NCBI GenBank assembly: GCA_032718475.1
Contig: JAUCBJ010003322.1
Span: 1-27,486 of the forward strand
Direction of reading: 5' to 3'
Source: Nemertoderma westbladi
Lineage: Eukaryota > Xenacoelomorpha > Nemertodermatida > Nemertodermatidae
DNA length: 27,486 nt
The notes beneath the pieces were generated by a model. That model worked only from the letters and a program-made list of their open reading frames with translations, was not told where the DNA came from and searched no databases. Positions 17,921 to 25,583 of the stretch are shown here, piece after piece. Made by a program: the position numbers and the translations under genes. Within the stretch, counting starts at the first letter, position 1. Each line of letters starts with the position of its first letter.

Positions 17921-19641
17921 GGAAGCCTGTTGGATTGCAGACGTATATTTTATAGCAGGGCATCGCAAATTTTTGTCATTTGATTCAAAGTATACTTATC
18001 AGAAATCATCTTCAAAATGTCTTTTCTAAAGAATTTGGCGATATTGTATAGTTCGTAGATAACAGTTTGTTGCTGGTCTGATTTTAAGGTTATAAGCCTG
18101 GATTTAGGTTGGATTAGATTGGTAGGGAGAACAGGTGTAAAAGCTTTTGCGTAATTAGCCGGTTATTATCCCCGTAAAGTACTCTGTGGTTGGTTTACCA
18201 GGCATAAAAAGGCCGTGTCCTTGCTGTACTGGTGTTTTGGAGGACATAAAAGCCATTTCTTCTGTATTTGTACTTTAGAGGACATAATCTGCAATTTCGT
18301 GACGTAAAAGGCTCGATACTCTTGAAAACAGTGTCGCTACCATGACGACGGCTAACGGCTGATATTGCCACGTTGCAACTTTCTGTATCTGCCAATAGGA
18401 TTTGAGTTAGTTTTGATTTCGACCTATCACAAATCTACTGAACTGAATTTCCTATCTTTATGCTCATTCTCTGTGGTGGGTGGAAGCCTTTGTAAATAAG
18501 GTTATTCTTATCAGTGTTCAGTGTTATGTTTTTGCCCAGAGCCTAAGAACCGGCTTTTGGCACCTCCGTGTTTCAGTCTTTAGTCTTACATTAGTAGGCT
18601 CAATTATAGAACGTATATCTGTTATCTTAACTTAACTTAACCACTCACGAGTTACACAAGTTAACTCATTCACTTAATAATCATTTATACATTAATATTA
18701 CTGCTTTTACTGTCGGTCATTCATTATATTGGTTGATGAAATATTATATCGGAATACTGATCAATAGTCAGACACCCCACCTTCTTGATATACTAAAGGT
18801 TAGAGAGACCGGTTACAGATAAACGATTGCGACCTGTGTTGAGTGGTTTGAAGTGAATCTAATGCTATTTCATATGCCCAACATAAATTGTCTGTTGCTC
18901 TCTTTATACGTGACCAAATTTAGTGAAGGTCGGCAGATTAGTGTGCAGTATTGTGCAGCATTGTGTATGAGTGTAACTGATAACAAAACATCTCCTAAAG
19001 AATGTGCCATATACGTGAATCTATAGCCTTTTCGTTGTGACTAGTTTAAGTCATAACTCTGTTTATATAGATAGAGCGCCACGTCCTAAAGGAACTGTTA
19101 ATATTTCCCGAAAGTGAATAATATTTGTCAGAAATTATATATCACGATCAGTCGAATAATACAGTAGGCTTACACCATCAATCATTAAGCCCCGAACTCA
19201 GTCTCCCGGGTATATCCAACGGGTGAATGATTGCGCATAGACTGGCTTCGGCTAATGTAGTGTATCAAATACTCGTCATAGGCTAAAGACTATCTATCAT
19301 CCAAAAGACATTCTAATTTTGGCAGGTTAAACTGTCAAAGGTCTTTAAAAGCGCAAACAATAACAGATATTGCTTCTGGATTGCGGTGTAAGCAATCTAG
19401 TCGAAAGTACCGGTTGACCGGTAACCAGTAGGCCTGACTGCCTGATCATCCGGACCGGTACCTACAACAGTACAGGTACAGCAGTATTATTCGATTGTGA
19501 TCTATTGTATACTGTAGGCTGCCAGGGGAATAGGGATTGATCACCCCTCATTCTTTTGTAAAGTTTACTTATTTCTGCAAGTTTTATTTGTTTGTAGGCC
19601 AGTATTGAACAGAAGGCGTGTAAGCCTGATCAGATTGTGCA
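17921..19641. other. Non-coding DNA between the LINE and the BEL leader repeats
   Basis: No convincing coding frame. The only listed candidate (minus strand 18195-18395) has no recognisable domain. Part of this stretch may belong to the 5' LTR of the BEL/Pao element to the right, but I could not identify an LTR start, TATA box or primer-binding site with confidence. Confidence 0.4.
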
Positions 19642-20219
19642 GACAATTTGTAGGTTGAACTGTTGTCTGATTGCTGTTAAGTCTGAACGGATTGCAGTGT
19701 GTGTAGATCACCTGTCCGATAAAGAACGGTTAGGAAGTAGGGGCAGCGAATGCTGTAAGGTAAACCCCCAACTAAAGAATAAGTCGTACTACTGGGTTAG
19801 AACGCATACTACCTAATTATTTCGGAGTCTGCATGTCCTGTAGTTTATTTAGGCTTGAGAGTAGTCTGCCATCGTTTAGTCTGTACTTTGTTTGTGTAAG
19901 TCTGTACGGGTAGCGTATAATATTTATTTAGATAATTTGTAGGCTGGATAGTTGTCTGGCTGTTATTAGGTCTGAACGGATTGCAGCTTGTGTAGATCAC
20001 TTGTCCGATAAAGAACGGTTAGGAAGTAGGGGCAGCGAATGCTGTAAGGTAAACCCCCAACTAAAGAATAAGTCGTACTACTGGGTTAGAACGCATACTA
20101 CCTAATTATTTCGGAGTCTGCATATACCGTAGTTTGTTTAGGCTTGATAGTAGTCTGTCAGTGTTCGGTCTGCATTTTGTTTGAGTAGTTTGTACGCGTA
20201 GCGTAATATTTATTATTCA
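19642..20219 (+). repeat. 289-bp tandem duplication upstream of the BEL gag
   Basis: Copy 1 is 19642-19930 and copy 2 is 19931-20219, exactly 289 bp apart. The central 150 bp or so (from GTCTGAACGGATTGCAG to TTTCGGAGTCTGCAT) is nearly identical; the ends of each copy are more diverged. The duplication probably lies in the LTR or untranslated leader of the retrotransposon and could alter promoter or packaging signals. Confidence 0.9.
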
Positions 20220-21149
20220 GAGTTTATGCGATTATTCGCAACATTCATTCCCCAAGTTTGTTCCTACAGTAATTGTGTTTGTTATACATACCGCTATAGT
20301 TAAATTAACCCCGGTACTACACGGGCTGCTTGGCGTAGGTAAAGACTGGTGATTTTGTGCACCGGTCACTCCAGCAGATGCCGTGGTTCTTTTAGCTGTT
20401 CAAATATATTTAACTACTGATTATATGTTGTACAAGTACTCGTACCTAATTTAGGGTTTAGTGTACAGTGCTTTCCGAAAGTAATTAGTGTAGGCATTAT
20501 ATTTGTGTTGTAAAGTGGTTGATAGGCACATTCGATTAGCTCTATTAACTTCTAGGTAGGAACACTCCGTGATACATAACGTAGAACCTATAGCGATACG
20601 GCTATAGGTCGTCAGGCGGTGGTATTTTCCTATCTGGACAACGCAGTGTATTTACTACTACGTATTATTTTCAAATACCGCAGTACCCTGTCCGTTGTAA
20701 TAACCAGAATTCTAACCCTTTGTTAGGCTGGTTTGTAGACTTCTTGTAAAATTACCCTAAAAATTTCGTATTTGTGTTTTTTGTAAATTTTTGTGTTTAT
20801 TTAGAGATTGTAATCTCACCCGAATTGTACGTAATTTGTAGTATTAAGTAACTTAGGTAAATTAGCATTATTTGTTTTAGTGTCCTATAAGTAACACTTC
20901 ACTGAAAGCACACCGCTTTGTGTAGTGATTACTCCCCAGAAATAATAACATTTATTTCAAACATTGACAAAAACCCATTAAAACGGGTATATATATATTA
21001 TAAATCAAATCTAACGATTTATAAATAGTAGGCCTACCATACAACCATTAGGTCTCAATATCAGTTGGATTACTGCTCAAAAAACGGTAATAAAGTAAGT
21101 AAAGTAACCAAGTAACCCTAAAATTCAGAAATTCAATTATTTAAAATAA
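20220..21149. other. Non-coding leader/LTR-like DNA
   Basis: AT-rich with no open frames. A 9-bp perfect stem-loop (ACCTATAGC 20586-20594 with GCTATAGGT 20601-20609, 6-nt loop) is the clearest structure. The U5/primer-binding-site border expected here was not found. Confidence 0.4.
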
Positions 21150-21410
21150 TTGATATACCGGTATTTACGATAGGCCTATTATCTTTATTTCTATAAATTT
21201 AGGCTGAAATTATACCGGTACTTTATAATTAATTCTAGTCCAGAATTATACTTATATATACTACAAACTGTAAGCTGTATACCGGTATTCCCGATAGGCC
21301 TATTATATATTTATATATATTTGTGCTAAAATTATACCGGTATTCTGTGATAAACCTAGTCTGTAATAATAGTTATATATACTATAAGCATACCGGTATT
21401 CTAATATATT
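21150..21410 (+). repeat. Leader tandem repeats with ATACCGGTAT and ATAGGCCTAT palindromes
   Basis: About two and a quarter copies of a 111-124 bp unit. The palindrome ATACCGGTAT, or a one-base variant, occurs at 21155, 21212, 21279, 21334 and 21390. ATAGGCCTAT follows the first and third. The remainder of each unit is AT-rich (TTATATATACTA). It lies just ahead of the gag start. Confidence 0.8.
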
Positions 21411-21534
21411 ATATATATCACGCTACACTGAGTAGCAGTACCGGTAATTAATTACTAGGCTAGCAGTTAATACTGAATTACTAGACTTGCTTAGACTGTA
21501 ATATAGCAGTAGGCATTCAACTGTACTCACAAAC

Positions 21535-22149
21535 ATGTCTGATACTACTCTGAACCTGTCAGACAGTCTATTAGATGTAACTATCTGCGACTCAGATAGA
21601 GATATAGAACCGTCTAGTCGTAAGTTCAGTTCACCTCCCACTGTGAGGAAGGTCATCCCTCCAGTAGTAATAAAAGAACCTAGGCTGGTCCAACATCGTA
21701 GGTCTATCATAGGCACTCGAGCTCAGGTCAAGCGGGACCAAGAAGCAGCGGAACAGCAACAACCCGCGAGCCAAGAACTTACTTCTCAACGGCCCAACAG
21801 CTCCAGTAGTGAGGATACTGTAGAACTGACACCCGAGCGCGGAGCAAGGATGACGGATGCGGTTTATTCGGATCCCCTTCTCATCCTTCCTGCAGCCGTA
21901 CTCACTAGGTTATTGATCGCTGTGGAAGAACACCAGATCGATTGGGCGAGAAGCCAGCGTTCAACTAGAGATAGTTATGCTGGATACACAAGGGAAGAAC
22001 TGAAGTCCATGGTCGAGTCGCAATGGAACTTCCCCGGACCCGGACTCCCGTTTGATTTATCAGAAGCTGCCTGGGAAGGCTGCCAAGGAAACCATCGATC
22101 CAGCTGTATGGAAGAGGTCCGCAGCCGGATACGCACAGGGATTCTTTAG
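21535..22149 (+). CDS. BEL Gag, N-terminal segment (frame 1)
   Basis: Starts at ATG 21535 in a good context (AAACATGT) after the leader repeats. It encodes about 200 residues before a stop, of which those up to about 22050 look genuine: Ser/Asp-rich start, a basic Pro-rich stretch, a Gln/Ser-rich linker, then helices (DPLLILPAAVLTRLLIAVEE). The end of this frame loses its character, while an overlapping +1 frame (open from 22004) continues with a well-formed Gag sequence. That points to one extra base, or a loss of two, between about 22004 and 22149. It could be a mutation, an assembly error or, less likely, programmed frameshifting. I see no classical slippery heptamer. Confidence 0.75.
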   Translation: MSDTTLNLSDSLLDVTICDSDRDIEPSSRKFSSPPTVRKVIPPVVIKEPRLVQHRRSIIGTRAQVKRDQEAAEQQQPASQELTSQRPNSSSSEDTVELTPERGARMTDAVYSDPLLILPAAVLTRLLIAVEEHQIDWARSQRSTRDSYAGYTREELKSMVESQWNFPGPGLPFDLSEAAWEGCQGNHRSSCMEEVRSRIRTGIL

Positions 22150-24029
22150 CTCTATGGAGCGAGTAAAAGGACAACTGTTTCAACAACCACAAGGACCTCA
22201 AGAGCAGGGACAACTGCTTTATCAAGTTAGAGAAAGAATTCTACGAATCAGGCTAATATTATCGGCCTTTGAGGAGGCTTCTAAACGAAGGCAAGACACG
22301 TCATTGCAAGTTGCCGTAAAGACTTGGTTTCAAAGGGTGAGTCTCCAGGTTCAAGGAACAGCTCAGTGGAAAGCTCAGCTGGAAGAGCGCTCAACCCATG
22401 GAGAATCAACAGACGCTACTTTTTCCCAAGTGGAAAGTGAAGCGACGGCAGAGAAACCGCATAAGAGGGATGCCATTGACATCTATCTGTCAGACTATCA
22501 ACGTTTTTTAGGTGATGACGAGTTGAGGAGAAGGTTAGAGGGACTTAGCCCTAATAGTGAAGGAACCAAGCTAGTGTTGGATGCCATCGATGTGGAAATG
22601 AGGGCTGCGAATCAGGCTAAATTTGATGAACAACTCCGCCTGACACGAGTCCAAGAACAACAAGTAAAGAAAAAACGCATAGAAGACAGAAAGAAAGCAG
22701 CAGTGGTAGCTGCAGAAGCAGAAAGAAAAGCGGCAGCGGCAGAGGCAGCGGCAGAGGCAAAGGCAGCCGAAGCTGAAAGAAAAGCGGCAGCGGCAGCGGA
22801 AAGAAAAGCGGCTGAGGCAGTGGCAGAAGCAGAACGGAGAGCGGCTGAAGAAACCATCCAATTAGAATTGGAAAACATTCAGGAGAATCAAGACTGCATA
22901 AATAAACAGTTAACAGCTAGTAATATGCAGATGATGAATCGATCTACTCCCAAAAGACAGGGATATACATCATCTGAAGAAGGCGATACCACCGATACTG
23001 AAGGCAAAGGAAATAGATCTCGTCTAAGCAGACGTAAAAGAACATTCCACCATCAGAAATTGCCTGATTTGCCTCCAGCTGTTAGAAGGCAACTAAATAA
23101 CACCAACTTAGGTAGTACAGAGCCCACAGACCAAATAATTAAAATAGAAAGACTCCCTACGATAGTAGATGAGCCTGAAATAATTAGGCCTGTTCTTGAA
23201 ATCACCCCTTCGGTGATAGACACACCTGTGCTCCCTGAGATTACCTCTAAACTCCCTCTGCATAGCACTAAGCTACCTGTGCCCCGTAGAACTGCCCAGG
23301 AGACAGTTCATGTCCTGGACCCCGAGCGAAATATTCATGATTTGTCGCCCGTTGTCCCTTGTCCGCCCGCTACAACGTTGGCGACTCCCGCTTCGGTGGT
23401 CGAATGGGTGGACGAGAGACGGCGGGGGATGGATCTCCTGCTCGGGCAGATGCAGGAGACTGTTCAGCAATTTAAGGGCACAGTAAGGGAAAGTAGGCTA
23501 GAGTTGCAAGAAGTGCAGCAAAGTATCGCGCTAGAACGCGATAAATTAGTAAATACCCAAAAGGGTATACCACCACCCTCTGTAACAATGTGTCAACCTG
23601 TTAGGTCTGAAGTATCGCATGCGCAAGGTGTGGAGCCTACACGCATCTATACTGCTAGCGAAGTAGAAACTCCTATAGTGAACCCTATTAAGGGTAATTA
23701 TAGACCTGTTGATAATGATATTCCATATAGAACTGATCATAATCCGAGAAATTTATATACCGATAACTCGATATTAAATAACACGATGGCCCAAGAAAGT
23801 TTTACGCGTCAAATGGCTAGAACCGAAGCCCGGCAAGCGGTAAAGGTGGGAGAGATCGTCAAGTTCAATGGAGATGAGATGAAATGGTTACCTTTTAATG
23901 AATATTACAAAGATAACATACAGAACTCTGTACTATCTAATGGAGAAAAACTTAGATACCTCATCGAGTGCTTGGAAGGATCTCCCAAGTTAATGGCGTT
24001 AAAGTTTATTGGACATCCAGACGGATTAA
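22052..24029 (+). CDS. BEL Gag, middle segment (frame 2): coiled coils and DUF1759-like start
   Basis: The frame is open from 22004; sensible Gag sequence begins near 22052. An Ala/Glu/Arg/Lys-rich helix of repeated AEAERKAA units (about 22700-22860) should form a long coiled coil. A Ser/Arg-rich basic patch follows (22990-23050), then a Pro/Ile/Val linker, then a second coiled coil (DERRRGMDLLLGQMQETVQQF and on, about 23410-23560). Near 23850 the DUF1759-like capsid region starts with VKFNGDEMKWLPFNEYYKD and ends at the insertion with EKLRYLIECLEGSPKLMALKF. At 24026 the piggyBac-like element interrupts it; the frame then runs 101 nt into the insert and stops at 24130. The region before the zinc knuckles is far longer than usual for BEL Gag. 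Confidence 0.85.
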
Positions 24030-24068
24030 CCCTATTAGTACCGGGCTATAAAATGTTGTACAAATACC

Positions 24069-24096
24069 GGGAGGGGGTCATATTGACCCCCCCCCC
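24069..24096. repeat. Left subterminal palindrome
   Basis: GGGGGTCATATTGACCCCC (24073-24091) lies within a G-rich/C-rich stretch. It is the same core as the right end near 25549-25565. Confidence 0.85.
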
Positions 24097-24549
24097 TCTA
24101 AAATCTACAAATATTTACGAAAACGTCTGATTTTTTGTTTGTACGTAGGTATCACTTGTCTGGATCCGACCGAAAAATAAAATTTTCGAAAAAATGTACT
24201 GGGGTGGTTATATTGCAGCACCAAAATTACAAGTAGTGCACAATTTTCACAAAATTTGAAAGTTACATTTTCGGCTAATTATTTTTCAATACAGGTTTTT
24301 TGGGGTGCAAAATACATTGGAAAATATTTAAAATTGATATGATTACTATAAATGGCTGTTTAGTCCTCTCTGCGTAGGAAAAAAATGAAAAAAACAAGTA
24401 ACCAGCACTTTTCAGTTAGAACACAAAATTTTTAATTCACTTATACGATGCTATAAATTCACATTTTCAGGTTTTCGAGGGCGCTGATTCTAATGGAATA
24501 CATTTCTAATATGCCAGATCATTGCTACTTGTATTTTTCGGCGTAATTT

Positions 24550-25365
24550 AGCAAATTTTGGTGCTAGCACCAAATTTCGTACCCATCACCAAAAAGTACA
24601 AGTTTGCGATGTCCAGTGCTGTTTTTATTGATTCCATCGGATTCAGGACCCTCATAAACCCGTATAACGCAAGAAACAAGGTGATACTATCTACTTATCA
24701 ATTTGCATATTTTCCAAAATTTGGTGCTGGCACAACAATTTTCACCCACCGGCGAAAAATACAAGTTTGAGAACTCCTATGAAATTGTTACTGATTCCAT
24801 TGAATTCAGAACCATCACAGACCCGTATAACGCAAGAAACAAGGTGACACAATCAATTGACATATTTGATGGTTTTCAAAATTTGGTGCTAGCACCACAT
24901 TTTGCACCCACATCCGAGAAATACAAGTTTGAGATGTCTAGTTCGATAATTATATTTTCCATTGAATTCACAACAGCCATAAACCTCTAAAACGCAAGAA
25001 ATAAATTGTCACAAGCAATTTTATATATTGAATGGATTTTCAAAATTTCGTGCTAGCACCAAAATTAGCACACAGCACCGAAAAATACAAGTTTGATACG
25101 CTTGGTTCAACTCGTATATATTTCATCGAATCCAGAACCTCAAAAAACCCCAATTGCGTAAAAAACAAGTTTCAAACAATCAATTTACAAAATTGACTTA
25201 TTTCAAAATTTGGTGCTGGCACCAAAATTTGGCACCCATCGAAAAAAACAAGTTTGAAATTTCTAAATCAATTTATATGAATTCCATCCAATTTCTAACA
25301 CCAAAAAACCGGTGTAAATCAAAAACCGAGATGTTACAATTCATATTTAATGAAATGTAATTTTC
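24550..25365 (+). repeat. Five tandem 163-bp repeats inside the piggyBac-like element
   Basis: The anchor GGTGCTAGCACC, a perfect 12-bp palindrome or a one-to-two-base variant, starts at 24560, 24723, 24885, 25049 and 25212: spacings 163, 162, 164 and 163. Other shared words in each unit include AAATACAAGTTTGA, GATTCCATYGAATTCA and AACGCAAGAAA. Copies are moderately diverged. Internal arrays like this can hold transposase or host factor sites in non-autonomous elements. Confidence 0.9.
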
Positions 25366-25544
25366 AAAAAACGTCTCAAAAAAAGTGCCAAAAGTAGGGT
25401 TAAAAAATGGTGCTATAACTCGAAAAGTTCCCAATATTTTTGAAAACGGTTTTCACTACCATGACGACAATAGATTTTTAGGAAAAGTCATAAAATTTCA
25501 GATTCCCAACTGCGTTTGTTTCATAATTATTATAAAAAAACCAC

Positions 25545-25570
25545 GGGGGGGGTCATATTGACCCCTCCCC
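25545..25570. repeat. Right subterminal palindrome
   Basis: GGGGTCATATTGACCCC (25549-25565), flanked by G8 and CTCCCC. Identical core to the left end. Confidence 0.85.
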
Positions 25571-25583
25571 GGGTTTAATAGGG

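Larger units (their letters stand above)
24030..25583 (+). mobile_element. Non-autonomous piggyBac-like element in the BEL gag
   Basis: The element is 1554 bp and flanked by TTAA on both sides (24026-24029 and 25584-25587), the piggyBac target duplication. Its ends are inverted: CCCTATTA at the left and TAATAGGG at the right, with a further inward CCGGG match. Both ends carry the identical subterminal palindrome GGGGTCATATTGACCCC (left about 45 bp in, right about 19 bp in). The interior has no transposase frame, only five tandem 163-bp units, so it must have been moved by an enzyme supplied elsewhere. Cutting it out at TTAA puts the gag frame exactly in register. Confidence 0.85.

Noticed and set aside
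18195-18395. 66-codon minus-strand frame
   Set aside because: No domain and an unremarkable length for AT-rich DNA.
20880-21110. BEL primer-binding site near the TTGGATTACTGCTC stretch (21063)
   Set aside because: It starts with TGG but I could not match it to a tRNA end or place an LTR end with confidence.
22571-22878. Ser/Ala/Phe/Cys-rich minus-strand frames
   Set aside because: Antisense shadows of the Ala/Glu/Arg/Lys coiled coil of Gag.
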